The notes: a model not told the origin generated them from the sequence alone. A stretch of 64,000 bases of DNA from Levilinea sp. (GCA_029975215.1 JARKPO010000061.1:1-64000), one strand, 5' to 3'; positions 7,776-18,588 are shown, counted from the first letter of the stretch. A program made the numbers and translations.

Positions 7776-8497
7776 CCCCGGTAAAGATTTTCCACAGCCG
7801 CCCGCGGGACGAGATCGTTGAACGCATTGAGTGTTTGATGATTGAGCAGCAGTTAAAACCCGGCGACCGTTTGCCTGGGGAGCGGGAGCTGTGTGAGGCG
7901 TGGAACTGCAACCGCATGACCTTCCGGGCGGCGGTAAAGCGGCTCATCGCGGAAGGCAGGCTGGTGAACGTGCCTTCGGTGGGCAATTTTGTGGCCCCAA
8001 CCCGGCTGGAGCGGTATTTACAAGACCTGACCTCCTTTTCCGACTTTGTGATGCTGCAAGGGCGCAAGATTCAAAACCGGCTGGTCAGCCAGGGGCTGCT
8101 GCCGGCGGCGGCGCGCATTGCCGAAAAACTACAAGTTAAAGAAGGCAGCGATATCTTTCAGTTGGTGCGCTTGCGGGTGGTGGACGATACCCCGGTGTCT
8201 TTAGAATCGGCCGTACTGCCCTGCCAACGTTTCCCTGGCATTCACCGCTACAACTTTGAGCGCCTCAGCCTGTATGGGGTGTTGGAACGCAAGTACGGTG
8301 TGGTTTTTTGCAGCGGCGAGGAAGAGATCAGCCTCACCTATGCGGATTCAAATGAAGCGGAACTCCTGGGCGTGCAGGAAGGCGAGGCCCTGTTCTATTT
8401 GAAGGGCATCACCTGGGATGAGCAGCACAGCCCGATTGAATTGATCAAATCAGTCTCGCGAGTGGATCAAATTCGCTTCGCGGGGATCCTTCAATAA
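7772..8497 (+). CDS. GntR/HutC-type regulator with UTRA domain (first copy)
   Basis: A 241-residue protein. The N-terminal winged helix-turn-helix (residues about 10-75) contains LKPGDRLPGERELCEAWNCN, and a UTRA ligand-binding domain fills residues 95-240. Such regulators bind phosphorylated sugars or related metabolites and repress the nearby catabolic genes, so the likely ligand is fructoselysine or its 6-phosphate. It overlaps the upstream epimerase gene by 4 bases and is 20 bases from the kinase gene. A second GntR/UTRA gene lies three genes on, so this operon carries two regulators of the same family, which is unusual. Confidence 0.88.
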   Translation: MTPVKIFHSRPRDEIVERIECLMIEQQLKPGDRLPGERELCEAWNCNRMTFRAAVKRLIAEGRLVNVPSVGNFVAPTRLERYLQDLTSFSDFVMLQGRKIQNRLVSQGLLPAAARIAEKLQVKEGSDIFQLVRLRVVDDTPVSLESAVLPCQRFPGIHRYNFERLSLYGVLERKYGVVFCSGEEEISLTYADSNEAELLGVQEGEALFYLKGITWDEQHSPIELIKSVSRVDQIRFAGILQ

Positions 8498-8517
8498 GTG
8501 AAATGGGAGGGTGGGCG

Positions 8518-10119
8518 ATGCGTGTGGCAGCCGTGGGTGACAATTGTGTAGATGCGTATGCTCATTTAGGTAAATCCTACCCGGGGGGTAACCCGGTGAA
8601 CGTGGCCGTGTATTTGCGGCGGTTGGGCATGGATGCCTCGTACACAGGTGTGGTTGGGAATGACGCCTACGGCTATCTCATGAAAAACGCCCTGCACGCC
8701 AAGGGTGTGGATATCTCTCATTTGCACACTCGCCACGGGCGCACGGCGGTGACTCAGGTGGAGCTGGTGGGGGGAGAACGGGTTTTTGGCGACTACGATG
8801 AAGGTGTGATGGCAGACTTCCAGCTCACCGAGGCGGATATTGAATTCTTGTGCCGCCATGACCTGATTCACACCGGTATTTGGGGAAAGATCGAACACGA
8901 TTTGGGCAGGCTTCAGCAGCAGGGGATGCGGATCTCTTTTGACTTCGCCGATAAGCTGGATCACGAGGTGGTGGGAATCGCCCTGCCGCATGTGGATTAC
9001 GCCTTTTTCTCCTACACTCACGAGGACGAATTTATCCGCAGCTACCTGCAACAGGCGCAGCAGGCCGGCCCGCGGGTGGCTGTGGCCACATTGGGCGAAA
9101 ACGGCAGCCTGGCCTATGATGGACACACTTTCACGCGGTTTGGAATTGTACCGGTGGACGTGGTGGATACAATGGGGGCGGGGGATTCCTTCATCGCTGG
9201 GTTCCTGCAGGCAGTGCTTAGCAGCAAGCCGTTGGGCGACTGCCTGAAAGCTGGGGCGGAGAACGCATCCGTGACCCTACAATATATGGGCGCCTGGGAA
9301 CTGGAACCGGATACCAAGCAGGTGCTGGACGCAGCGGCCATCGGCGATAACTGCATGGATGTTTACCCTGCTCTGGGGACGGCTTACCCGACCGGAAATG
9401 TGGTGGATTTTGCCATCCATCTGCGTCAGTTGGGCGTGCCTGTGTCGGTGATCAGCACCACGGGGGAGGATGACTACGGCCGGCAGATGGTGGATGCGCT
9501 GCGGGGTGAGGATTTGGACCTTTCGCATTTTCACACGGCGCCTGGCCTCACCGCGGTGACGTATATGGAATTGGACGGGAACGAGCGCATCCACGGTGAG
9601 TATGCCGAGGGGGTGCTGGAGACGATGGCTTTCTCCAAAGAAGACCTGGACTTTGCCGCGCGCCACACACTGGTGCACAGCGCCTTTTGGGGCAAGGCGC
9701 ATGAACATTTGGCTGACCTACATGCTCACGGGGCGGTGGTCAGCTTTGACTACGCCACCAAGATGGATGACGCATTGGTGCCCCAAACCATGCCCTGGGT
9801 GGATTACGCCTTCTTCTCCTTGCGCTGTACGCCGGAAGAGGCACAGGCTCCCCTGCGCCGGCTGCATGGGATGGGGGCTGCGGTGGTGGTGGCCACCCTG
9901 GGTGAGCAAGGCAGCACGGCTTTTGACGGCAAGGAGTTTTACACGTTTGGAATTTATCCGGCGGAGGTGGTGAATACGGTGGGCGCCGGAGACGCCTTTA
10001 TCGCCGGGTTTATGGCCGGGGTGCTGCGCGGCGAATCCTTGACGGATTGTTTAAAATCCGGTGCAAAAACGGCCGCTTCGATTTTGGGGATTTTTGAACC
10101 ATGGCGAAAAACGAGCTGA
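8518..10119 (+). CDS. frlD: Tandem fructoselysine 6-kinase (two FrlD-type PfkB domains)
   Basis: A 533-residue protein, about twice the length of E. coli FrlD. Domain 1 (1-262) closely follows FrlD: VAAVGDNCVDAY, GGNPVNVAVYLRR, VFGDYDEGVMADF and DTMGAGDSFIAGF with the catalytic Asp. Domain 2 (about 275-533) repeats the fold with AAIGDNCMDVYP, NTVGAGDAFIAGF and an intact catalytic Asp. There, however, the substrate-side motif is TGNVVDFAIH in place of GGN-VNVAV. FrlD phosphorylates fructoselysine on O6. The second half may have a different substrate or a structural role. Start 8518 is chosen because GGGAGGG lies 7 bases upstream; an ATG at 8503 would place that site inside the gene. Confidence 0.9.
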   Translation: MRVAAVGDNCVDAYAHLGKSYPGGNPVNVAVYLRRLGMDASYTGVVGNDAYGYLMKNALHAKGVDISHLHTRHGRTAVTQVELVGGERVFGDYDEGVMADFQLTEADIEFLCRHDLIHTGIWGKIEHDLGRLQQQGMRISFDFADKLDHEVVGIALPHVDYAFFSYTHEDEFIRSYLQQAQQAGPRVAVATLGENGSLAYDGHTFTRFGIVPVDVVDTMGAGDSFIAGFLQAVLSSKPLGDCLKAGAENASVTLQYMGAWELEPDTKQVLDAAAIGDNCMDVYPALGTAYPTGNVVDFAIHLRQLGVPVSVISTTGEDDYGRQMVDALRGEDLDLSHFHTAPGLTAVTYMELDGNERIHGEYAEGVLETMAFSKEDLDFAARHTLVHSAFWGKAHEHLADLHAHGAVVSFDYATKMDDALVPQTMPWVDYAFFSLRCTPEEAQAPLRRLHGMGAAVVVATLGEQGSTAFDGKEFYTFGIYPAEVVNTVGAGDAFIAGFMAGVLRGESLTDCLKSGAKTAASILGIFEPWRKTS

Positions 10120-10850
10120 GCACTCCCCACAAGAACCCCATCTACATGCAGCTGCGCGAGATTTTGCGTGCGCGCATGGATGATGGTGAGTATATCCCCG
10201 GAGCGGCCATCCCATCCGAGAGCGAGCTGGCCCAGGAATTCGGCGTGCACCGCCTGACCGTGCGCAGCGCCATCACCGCCCTGGTGCATGAGGGCTTGCT
10301 GAAGCCTGTGCAGGGTAAGGGTGTGTTTGTGATGGGGAAGAAGCTGGGGCGCGATTTGGAACGCCTGACCGGGTTTCGCCAGACGATGCGTGAACGGAAT
10401 GTGATTCCAGACACGCGGGTGATGTTCATGACACGCAGACCGGCGGGGCTAAAGTACGGTCAAATTTTGGAGATGGATCCCGAAGCGGAAGTGTATTATA
10501 TCCGGCGGCTGTGTTTGGCCAATGATGACCCTGTTTCGTTTGAAGATATTTTTATCCCGTGTTCTCTGTTGAGCGACCTGGAATCGGTGGATTTGAACGT
10601 TTTTTCTCTGTTCGATATTTATAAGTTCAACGGGATTCAGGTGACCCGGGCCTGGCAAACGCTGTCGGTGACTCAACTGGACGCCAAGGATTCGCGTATC
10701 TTGCAGATCAAACCGGGGACCGTGGTGCTGATGTTTGACTGCATCAGCCGCGATGCGGCCGGCCGGGTGGTGGAATACAGCCGTTCTTGGGCGCGCAGCG
10801 ATAAGGCCAGCTTTACCGTGCATTACCAGCGCGAACCGAAGCAAAATTGA
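10101..10850 (+). CDS. GntR/HutC-type regulator with UTRA domain (second copy, FrlR-like)
   Basis: A 249-residue protein. Its winged helix-turn-helix (about 12-78) contains GAAIPSESELAQEFGVHRLT, and a UTRA domain fills 95-245 (LTGFRQTMRERN is its usual start). The ATG at 10101 lies 19 bases inside the kinase gene, so translation is coupled. It resembles FrlR regulators that control fructoselysine operons, and a long structured leader follows before frlA. Compared with the copy at 7772 the ligand domain differs throughout, suggesting a different effector. Confidence 0.88.
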   Translation: MAKNELSTPHKNPIYMQLREILRARMDDGEYIPGAAIPSESELAQEFGVHRLTVRSAITALVHEGLLKPVQGKGVFVMGKKLGRDLERLTGFRQTMRERNVIPDTRVMFMTRRPAGLKYGQILEMDPEAEVYYIRRLCLANDDPVSFEDIFIPCSLLSDLESVDLNVFSLFDIYKFNGIQVTRAWQTLSVTQLDAKDSRILQIKPGTVVLMFDCISRDAAGRVVEYSRSWARSDKASFTVHYQREPKQN

Positions 10851-12525
<1,675 letters not shown>

Positions 12526-12599
12526 GTCGGTCCTCCTCTTCAGCCGGTGCGGTTGCCTTAAAAAACAGCCGCACCGGAAGTTCAAAAAGATAGGCGTCT

Positions 12600-13622
12600 A
12601 TGTTGATCATTGATAAGAATACGGTAGATTTTTTGGTGACCGCCCACATGGTGGAAGAGGTGCAGCAGATTTTGGAACGCGATTTTCCCAAAATTGCCGC
12701 CATTGTGGAGGAAGTCCTGAGCGGCGGCCTGGACAAGGTGTATTTTGTGGCCTGCGGTTCGCCTTTGAGCGCAGCGGAAACGGCCAAGGCCTTGTTTGAC
12801 CAGTACAGCACCATCCCGTGTGAGGCCTACAGCGGCTGGGATTTTTGCCACGCGACGCCCAAAAAGCTGGATTCGCGCTGTTTGGTGATTGGTATTTCCC
12901 ACTATGGGAAAACGGAAGAAGTGATCCGCGCGTTGGAAATTGCTGCCCAGCACCAGGCTGTGGTGGCCTGTGTGACCAACAAGGCCGATAACCCTCTGGC
13001 GGCGGTAGGCAAATACGTGATTGATTACCACGCGGAGAGCATTTGGGAAGCGCACACGTTGATCAGCTATGCCTTTGCGCTGAATATCATTTCGCGCCGC
13101 GAGCCTCACCCTGAAGTGGATGCCATCCTGGCGCAGATTCCGCACCTACCGGATATTTTAGGACGGCTGATCATCTCGTATGAAGAGACCGGGCGGGCTT
13201 TGGGCGAGCGGGCTTCCAAATGGCCGTTTATTTATACCGTGGCAGGCGGTATTTTGAAGCCCCTGGCGTATAAAGAGGGGATTGTGACCCTCATGGAATT
13301 TACCTGGACTCACGGCTCGGTTTTAAACAGCGCCGAATTTCGCCACGGGCCTTTGGAAGTTGTGGAAGAAGGGGTTCCATTTATCTTTCTGCTGGGGACT
13401 GACCCCAACCGCGAGATCACGGAACGCACCTTGAATTTCGTAAAACGCTACACCTCCGATGTGATCACCTTTGATTATGCAGAATTGGGTGAGGGGCTGC
13501 ACCCGATGTTGGCTCCGATGATCCTGTTTGTACCGATGGAGTGGTTCAGTTATTACCTTTCGATCTATAAGGATCATAACCCCGACGATCGCCGCTATTA
13601 CGGCGGGCTGGTGGAGTATTAG
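12600..13622 (+). CDS. frlB: Fructoselysine 6-phosphate deglycase (SIS-domain)
   Basis: A 340-residue protein, the same length as E. coli FrlB, and alike from the first residues to the last ([20 protein letters not shown]). It has two SIS sugar-isomerase domains ([17 protein letters not shown] near residue 45; [18 protein letters not shown] near 220) and the catalytic-region stretch [13 protein letters not shown]. It splits fructoselysine 6-phosphate into glucose 6-phosphate and lysine in the cytoplasm. It lies 74 bases after frlA and 19 bases before frlC. Confidence 0.94.
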   Translation: MLIIDKNTVDFLVTAHMVEEVQQILERDFPKIAAIVEEVLSGGLDKVYFVACGSPLSAAETAKALFDQYSTIPCEAYSGWDFCHATPKKLDSRCLVIGISHYGKTEEVIRALEIAAQHQAVVACVTNKADNPLAAVGKYVIDYHAESIWEAHTLISYAFALNIISRREPHPEVDAILAQIPHLPDILGRLIISYEETGRALGERASKWPFIYTVAGGILKPLAYKEGIVTLMEFTWTHGSVLNSAEFRHGPLEVVEEGVPFIFLLGTDPNREITERTLNFVKRYTSDVITFDYAELGEGLHPMLAPMILFVPMEWFSYYLSIYKDHNPDDRRYYGGLVEY

Positions 13623-13641
13623 GCTGGAGTTTGAGGACATC

Positions 13642-14463
13642 ATGAAAATTGGAATGTTCACCATGGGTTACATGCGCTACCCGCTGGAGCGGGCCTTCAT
13701 GGACGCGGCGCGCTTTGGTTACGACGGCATTGAGTTGTGGGGCGGACGGCCGCACGCTTTTCCGCCCGATCTGGCGGCGGGTGCGTTGGAAGATGTGATG
13801 CGGCTTTCGGTGCAGTACGATGTGCCCATCATCGGCTTCACCCCCGAAACGAACATGTACCCGTACAATATGATGATCGGGACAGAGGCTATGCGGCGCG
13901 AGAGCCTGGACTACATCAAGCTCTCGATGGATATGGCCAAGAAGATGGATGCAGGCTTTACGCTGATCTCGGCGGCGCACGCTGGCTATGATACCCCGCG
14001 CAAGGAGTATTGGGCGCGCCTGATCCGCAATTTGAAAGAACTGGCGGCACATGCTGAGGCGATCGAAATGGATCTGCTGTTGGAGCCGCTGACTCAATAC
14101 GAAAGCAACGTGGTGGTCACTTGCAACGATCTGGTGGAGGCTTTGGACGAAATTCATTCGCCGCGTCTGCTGGGCATGTGCGATATCTGCCCGCCGTTCT
14201 GCAACCAGGAACCCATCATGAGCTATTTCCACAAGCTGGGCGACCGCTTGCGCCATTTGCACATCATTGACAGCGACGGTCGTTCGGATATGCACCTGGT
14301 GCCTGGGGAAGGCAGCATCCCGCTGCGCCAGTTGTTCCGCGAGATCGAAGCCACAAACTACCGCGGTTTCTGCACGATTGAATTGGTGGCGGCGTACATG
14401 AATGAGCCTTCTTTGTACAGTTCACTGGCCATTGAGCGCGTGAACGACCTTTTGGATGATTAA
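13642..14463 (+). CDS. frlC: Fructoselysine 3-epimerase
   Basis: A 273-residue TIM-barrel epimerase matching E. coli FrlC through its length: [63 protein letters not shown] and [13 protein letters not shown]. The divalent-metal acids are in LLEP, CDIC, HIID and TIEL. It interconverts psicoselysine and fructoselysine, feeding the kinase. ATG at 13642 was chosen because the homologous protein begins here; longer reading frames overlap frlB. It lies directly behind frlB and ahead of two genes not found in the E. coli operon. Confidence 0.93.
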   Translation: MKIGMFTMGYMRYPLERAFMDAARFGYDGIELWGGRPHAFPPDLAAGALEDVMRLSVQYDVPIIGFTPETNMYPYNMMIGTEAMRRESLDYIKLSMDMAKKMDAGFTLISAAHAGYDTPRKEYWARLIRNLKELAAHAEAIEMDLLLEPLTQYESNVVVTCNDLVEALDEIHSPRLLGMCDICPPFCNQEPIMSYFHKLGDRLRHLHIIDSDGRSDMHLVPGEGSIPLRQLFREIEATNYRGFCTIELVAAYMNEPSLYSSLAIERVNDLLDD

Positions 14464-14480
14464 GTCGAAAGCCGCAGCTG

Positions 14481-15329
14481 ATGAGCCTGGTGATTGATAT
14501 TCACACCCACCCCGCTTTCTTTGAGGCCATCAACGCCGACGAAGAAAAGCTCCATTTGCGCCAGACCTGCCTGGGGCTGTACAAGACCGGTACAGCCCCG
14601 CTGGCGCATATTTTTAACCAGATGAAATATGCCGGTATTGACCGCCTGGGACTGCTGCCTTTGGACCTTACCACCACTCACGGGGCGGAGCTGGTGAGCA
14701 ACGCCGAAATTCACCATCTGGTTTCACTTGCGCCGGAAAAATTTATCGGCTTTGCCAGCGTGGATCCCCGCCGCAAAGACGCGGTGGAGGTGTTGGAATA
14801 TGCCTTTGGGGAGTTAAAGTTGAGCGGGCTGAAGCTGCACCCCGCCAAGCAGAAGTTTTACCCGATGGATGCGGAGTTGAACGCCGTGTATGCCTGCTGC
14901 CTGCGGCACAATAAGCCCGTGCTGTTTCATGCGGGCATCAGCCTGCAGCCGGATGCGCCCTCACAGTATGCGCGCCCAGAACATTTTGAGGCGGTGGCCT
15001 TGCGTTACCCACGGCTGCGCATGTGCCTGGGGCATTTTGGCTGGCCGTGGGTGATGGAGACGGCCGCGCTGCTGCTGAAATATCCCAATGTGTATGCGGA
15101 CACGGGGCTGCTGTATTTTGACAGCGCCCGCGAATTTTACCAACATGTGTTCACGCGGACCCTGGGCCAGCACTGGGTGGACCGCAGCCTGCGGCACCAG
15201 GTCTTGTTTGGCTCCAACAATCCGCGCTTTGAGCAGATTCGCATGGTGGAAGCTCTGCACACTCTGGGGTGGCGCAGCAGCACCCTTGAATTGGTATTGG
15301 GGGGCAACGCCTTGGAATTTTTGGGATAA
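14481..15329 (+). CDS. TIM-barrel amidohydrolase (amidohydrolase-2 type)
   Basis: A 282-residue metal-dependent hydrolase. It begins with the DIHTHPAFF metal motif (residues about 6-14), followed by GLKLHPAKQKFYP, PVLFHAGISLQPD, CLGHFGWPW and VLFGSNNPRF, the ordered metal-ligand positions of the amidohydrolase-2 family. Enzymes of this family hydrolyse or decarboxylate small cyclic compounds. Placement between frlC and yjbQ suggests action on an Amadori-derived by-product, but no substrate can be read from the sequence. Confidence 0.8.
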   Translation: MSLVIDIHTHPAFFEAINADEEKLHLRQTCLGLYKTGTAPLAHIFNQMKYAGIDRLGLLPLDLTTTHGAELVSNAEIHHLVSLAPEKFIGFASVDPRRKDAVEVLEYAFGELKLSGLKLHPAKQKFYPMDAELNAVYACCLRHNKPVLFHAGISLQPDAPSQYARPEHFEAVALRYPRLRMCLGHFGWPWVMETAALLLKYPNVYADTGLLYFDSAREFYQHVFTRTLGQHWVDRSLRHQVLFGSNNPRFEQIRMVEALHTLGWRSSTLELVLGGNALEFLG

Positions 15330-15343
15330 AGGATGGGAAGCCC

Positions 15344-15772
15344 GTGTACACTCTGGAGAAAATCACCTTTTTAACCGAGCAGTACAATCAGCTGATCCCC
15401 ATCACCCAGGCCGTGCGGGACGCGGCAGCGCGCTCTCAAATTCGCAATGGGTGGGTGGGGGTGGTGACTTTGCACACCACCACCGGGATCCTGGTGAATG
15501 AGCGCATGGAATGTCTGGAAGTGGATATTCAGGAAGCGCTGGAGCGGCTGGTGCCAGAGGATCATCCCTATATGCACGCGCGGATTCTGCCCTCCTACGG
15601 CAGCACGGCGGGCAACCCCACCGGCCACCTGAAATCCATGCTGACGGGCAACCACTGCCTTTTCCCGCTGTACGAGGGAAAAATGGTCATGGGGGAGGCG
15701 CAGGAGATTTACTTTTGTGAATTTGACGGCCCGGCTCGCCGCACGGTGGCGATCAGCGTTTTGGGCGAGTAA
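15344..15772 (+). CDS. YjbQ/UPF0047 family protein
   Basis: A 142-residue protein of the usual family length, with the conserved VVTLHTTTGILVNE stretch (residues about 38-51) and SMLTGNHCLFPLYEGKMVMG near the end. E. coli YjbQ has weak thiamin phosphate synthase activity in vitro, but the physiological role is unsettled. A GTG start at 15344 is preceded by an AAGGA-like site. It is the last gene of the operon and ends 9 bases before a convergent gene. Confidence 0.85.
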   Translation: MYTLEKITFLTEQYNQLIPITQAVRDAAARSQIRNGWVGVVTLHTTTGILVNERMECLEVDIQEALERLVPEDHPYMHARILPSYGSTAGNPTGHLKSMLTGNHCLFPLYEGKMVMGEAQEIYFCEFDGPARRTVAISVLGE

Positions 15773-15781
15773 GAGAGGGTA

Positions 15782-16720
15782 TTAAAGCTTGTTGGCCAGG
15801 TCGGAAATTTCTTGTTGGCGCTGGAATTTTTGGCCGTTCTCGTTGCTCACCTTGCGGCCGTCCCACAGCCAGCAATCCACCACCACGGCGGCTTCCAGGG
15901 CGGCGGGCAAAGGCGCCGGGCGGCCTTTTTCGCCCGTGGGGGCGGGGTCATCCCAGCGGCAGCGGCGGAAATTGACGTTCTGCAGCACAGCCCCGCGCCA
16001 ATAGGTGCCGCGCAGATCCGCGCCTTCCAGATGGGCGTCTTGCAATTGGGCTTTTTTGAAATCGCAGCCGCTCAGGTCGGCTTCCCGCAGGTCGGCGTGG
16101 ATGCAGCGGGCCTGGGTGAGGTTGGCCCCCGCCAGGCGGGCGCCGGGCAGATGGGCGTGATGAAAGCGCGCCTGGGTCAGGTTGAGGCCTTCCAGGTGAA
16201 TGTGCGCGGCGTGGGTGCGGTCGAAATAGGCGCCCTGAAAATCTAAATCGGTGTTTTGCAAGGAAAGATGTGGCAGCCACCCCATCTCGTGCAGCAGACC
16301 GAGCAGGCCGCCTTTGCCGCGGGGATCCAGGCTTTCCAGCGCGCCGCGCAGCGTTTGCAGCGCCTGAGGGGAGTCGTGGGGGGCGGGGGGCAAGGCTTGG
16401 CGCACAGCGCGCAGGGCCTGTTCGCGTTGGGCGGCCAGGGCCTGCACTTTTTCCATGTGTTCCTGGCGGTTCTTTTGGGCCAGGTCATCTTGATCTTCCA
16501 ACCAGGCGGCAGCCCACACGGCAAATAGGGCGGCTGCGGCAAATTCGATCCCTTTAACCAGCGTAAACGCGGCGTAACCGCTCCAGGCCAGGCTTTCCAC
16601 CGTGCCCAATTGGCGCAGAACGGCAGCGGTCAGAGTCCACAGCAGGACGAGGGCCAGGGCAGCCAGGCCGGCCAGGCGGGCCCAGCCCCAGGGGTTCAGC
16701 GGGGGTTTGATCCAGCGCAT
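15782..16720 (-). CDS. Membrane-anchored pentapeptide-repeat protein
   Basis: A 312-residue protein. It has a Pro/Trp-rich start, two hydrophobic segments (residues about 15-40 and 50-75), a coiled coil (about 78-115), and a right-handed beta-helix of A(D/N)LXX pentapeptide repeats from about 160 to 255 (LTQARFHHAHLPGARLAGAN). Such proteins are usually protein-binding scaffolds; substrate or partner is unknown. Start 16720 (MRWIKPP) was preferred to a TTG at 16789, since neither has a strong ribosome site. It is convergent with yjbQ. Confidence 0.8.
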   Translation of the reverse strand: MRWIKPPLNPWGWARLAGLAALALVLLWTLTAAVLRQLGTVESLAWSGYAAFTLVKGIEFAAAALFAVWAAAWLEDQDDLAQKNRQEHMEKVQALAAQREQALRAVRQALPPAPHDSPQALQTLRGALESLDPRGKGGLLGLLHEMGWLPHLSLQNTDLDFQGAYFDRTHAAHIHLEGLNLTQARFHHAHLPGARLAGANLTQARCIHADLREADLSGCDFKKAQLQDAHLEGADLRGTYWRGAVLQNVNFRRCRWDDPAPTGEKGRPAPLPAALEAAVVVDCWLWDGRKVSNENGQKFQRQQEISDLANKL

Positions 16721-16869
16721 GCGGTGAGAGGTCTCCAATCCACAGGGATGTGCTCTGATTGTATCGCGTTTGTTCCGGTAGGTCAGCAAAAGGTTCGACA
16801 GATTTTTGCGCTTTGGAACCCTGCGCGGTATGATGAACGCGTATAATTTAGGGATACAATCTAAAAATT

Positions 16870-16890
16870 ATCCAATTCAAACGATTGGAT
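16870..16890 (+). promoter_or_regulatory. Inverted repeat upstream of the SDR gene, possible operator
   Basis: ATCCAAT (16870-16876) and ATTGGAT (16884-16890) are perfect inverted copies around a 7-base centre, ending 19 bases before the SDR start. A TATAAT lies at 16842-16847 without a good -35. Function is inferred. Confidence 0.35.
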
Positions 16891-16909
16891 CTTGAAAGCG
16901 GAGGGAAGT

Positions 16910-17716
16910 ATGAAAGTGGAAGGCAAGGTTTTTGTGGTCACCGGCGGGGGCAGCGGCATTGGCCGTGCGCTGACCCTGGCGCTGTTGGCGCGCGGGGCGC
17001 GGGTGGCTGCGGCGGATATTAACCTGAAGACGTTGGAGGAAACCGCGGCGTTGGCGGGCAGCCCAGGGGAACGCCTGTCGCTGCACGCGCTCAATATCGC
17101 CGATCGGGCGGCGGTGGAGGCGTTTCCGGCGGCGGTGATCGCGGCGCACGGCGCGGTGGACGCGGTGGTGAACAACGCCGGGGTCATTCAGAAATTTGTG
17201 CGCTTCAAAGATTTGCCTTTTGAAGAAGTGTTCCGCATGGTGGACGTGAACTTCTACGGCACGGTGTACATGACCAAGGCCTTTTTGCCGCATCTTTTAC
17301 AGCGGCCGGAGGGCTTTGTGGTGAATGTGTCCAGCATGGGCGGCTTTTTGCCTGTGCCGGGGCAAACGATGTACGGGGCTTCGAAGGCGGCGGTGAAGCT
17401 GTTTACCGAAGGACTGTATTCAGAACTGATCGGAACGCGCGTGCACGCGATGGTGGTGTTCCCAGGGGCGATCGAGACCAACATCGCCAGCAATTCTGGC
17501 GCTTTGCCGAAGATGGATGGGGCTATGCCGGAAAAGCGCATGAAAACCACCCCTGCCAGGGTGGCTGCAGAGGAGATTATCAAGGGCATTGAAGGGAACC
17601 GCTTCCGTGTGCTGATTGGCCCGGACGCGAAATTGATGGACTTCCTCAGCCGGGTGGCTCCGCATCAGGCGGCAAAATTTATCTTCAAGCAAATGGGTAA
17701 TTTGCTGGCGGAATAG
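16910..17716 (+). CDS. Short-chain dehydrogenase/reductase (classical SDR)
   Basis: A 268-residue NAD(P)-dependent oxidoreductase. It has the cofactor motif VTGGGSGIG near residue 12, NNAGV near 88, the catalytic Ser in NVSSMGGF near 140, and YGASK (Tyr/Lys) near 155. AGGAGG-like sequence before the ATG at 16910 favours this start over an upstream TTG. It stands alone between a divergent and a convergent gene. The substrate cannot be predicted; the C-terminal extension (ARVAAEEIIKGIEGNRFRVL) is common in uncharacterised members acting on lipids or alcohols. Confidence 0.9.
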   Translation: MKVEGKVFVVTGGGSGIGRALTLALLARGARVAAADINLKTLEETAALAGSPGERLSLHALNIADRAAVEAFPAAVIAAHGAVDAVVNNAGVIQKFVRFKDLPFEEVFRMVDVNFYGTVYMTKAFLPHLLQRPEGFVVNVSSMGGFLPVPGQTMYGASKAAVKLFTEGLYSELIGTRVHAMVVFPGAIETNIASNSGALPKMDGAMPEKRMKTTPARVAAEEIIKGIEGNRFRVLIGPDAKLMDFLSRVAPHQAAKFIFKQMGNLLAE

Positions 17717-17746
17717 ACGGTACAGCGAAACAGCAGACTTCAATGA

Positions 17747-17779
17747 CTGCGCCCTCCCTGTGTATCGTGGAGGGCGCAG
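17747..17779. terminator. Bidirectional terminator between SDR and ferritin-like genes
   Basis: CTGCGCCCTCC (17747-17757) pairs perfectly with GGAGGGCGCAG (17769-17779), an 11-bp stem between two convergent genes. T runs are weak on both sides. Confidence 0.65.
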
Positions 17780-17795
17780 GTTCGATTCTAATCAG

Positions 17796-18293
17796 TTACT
17801 TGCGCATCATCATCGAGTCGAGGTCTTCATCCAGCGACTGCAGATCTTCCTCATGTTCCACCTCTTGCTGCAGGATGGTGAGGACGATGTTGTAGGTGAC
17901 GGGGTCTTTGTCTTTGACCAGACCCAGGAGGCGCTGGTAGACATCAATGGCACACTGCTCACCCTTGATGTTCTGGGCCAGGATCTCTTTGACAAAAGGA
18001 TCGGTGGGGGCGTCGTAGCCGCAGTGGGTGTGTTTGAGCCACTCTTCGGGGCTGATGAGGGGGGTGCCGCCCAGTTGGATGATGCGCAGGGCCAGCATAT
18101 CGGCGTGGGCCAGTTCTTCGGTGGCGTGCAGCAGCAGCTCAGAGGCAACGGCGTCTTTCATGGGGCCTTTGACGATTTTCGCGCCCAGCCAATATTGATA
18201 GTAGGCCAGCCATTCGTCCGCGAACGCCTGGTTGAGCAGGCGCAGCAGTTCATCCACGTCCATGCCAACAATCTGACGACCTTTAGTTCCCAT
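17796..18293 (-). CDS. Ferritin-like / Dps-like iron storage protein
   Basis: A 165-residue four-helix protein of the ferritin superfamily. Metal-ligand sites are visible in the expected order: NQAFADEWLAYYQYW, LHATEELAHADML (ExxH), GEQCAIDVY, and LQQEVEHEEDL (ExxH). The paired ExxH motifs and two cysteines (HTHCGYD and GEQC) recall the DPS-like proteins of archaea and some bacteria, which use peroxide to oxidise iron and carry a thiol pair. A cytoplasmic role in iron storage and peroxide protection is likely. GGAG is present upstream of the ATG. Confidence 0.8.
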   Translation of the reverse strand: MGTKGRQIVGMDVDELLRLLNQAFADEWLAYYQYWLGAKIVKGPMKDAVASELLLHATEELAHADMLALRIIQLGGTPLISPEEWLKHTHCGYDAPTDPFVKEILAQNIKGEQCAIDVYQRLLGLVKDKDPVTYNIVLTILQQEVEHEEDLQSLDEDLDSMMMRK

Positions 18294-18393
18294 GGTTTTC
18301 TCCTATCGTTTGGGGTAGGTTGCTTTCTGTTTTTATTCTAGCACAGCTTGCGGGCACGTATCCACTGGGGTGGATAGATTTTTGGCAGACGGC

Positions 18394-18438
18394 TTGACTC
18401 TGGGGACAGAATCCGCTATAGTTATGTAAACGTTTACA
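18394..18438 (+). promoter_or_regulatory. Promoter with LacI-type operator of the LacI/GH3 operon
   Basis: TTGACT (18394-18399) and TATAGT (18417-18422) are 17 bases apart. Immediately after lies the perfect palindrome TGTAAACGTTTACA (18425-18438), a classical LacI/CcpA-family operator at the transcription start. This arrangement implies autorepression by the following LacI-type gene. Confidence 0.8.
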
Positions 18439-18573
18439 CGAATGTTAAAGACCAAAACAGCGCGTTCTTCCGCTGGTTTCGTGATTGTATGATGACTAAC
18501 TCCCTGATACAGCGGTTGTAGACAGGATTAAAGTGAACGAACCGTGTGAACTCTCGAATTTGATCGAAATGGA

Positions 18574-18587
18574 TGTAAACGCTTCCA
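18574..18587 (+). promoter_or_regulatory. Second LacI-type operator, overlapping the lacI-type start
   Basis: TGTAAACGCTTCCA resembles the upstream palindrome in its first half and has the CG centre of LacI-family sites. It ends 2 bases before the ATG at 18589. Two sites about 150 bases apart would allow looping repression. Confidence 0.55.
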
Positions 18588-18588
18588 A

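Noticed and set aside
16812-16850. Standard promoter before the SDR gene
   Set aside because: TATAAT at 16842 has no acceptable -35; TTGCGC with TATGAT is only a partial match, so no promoter was called.
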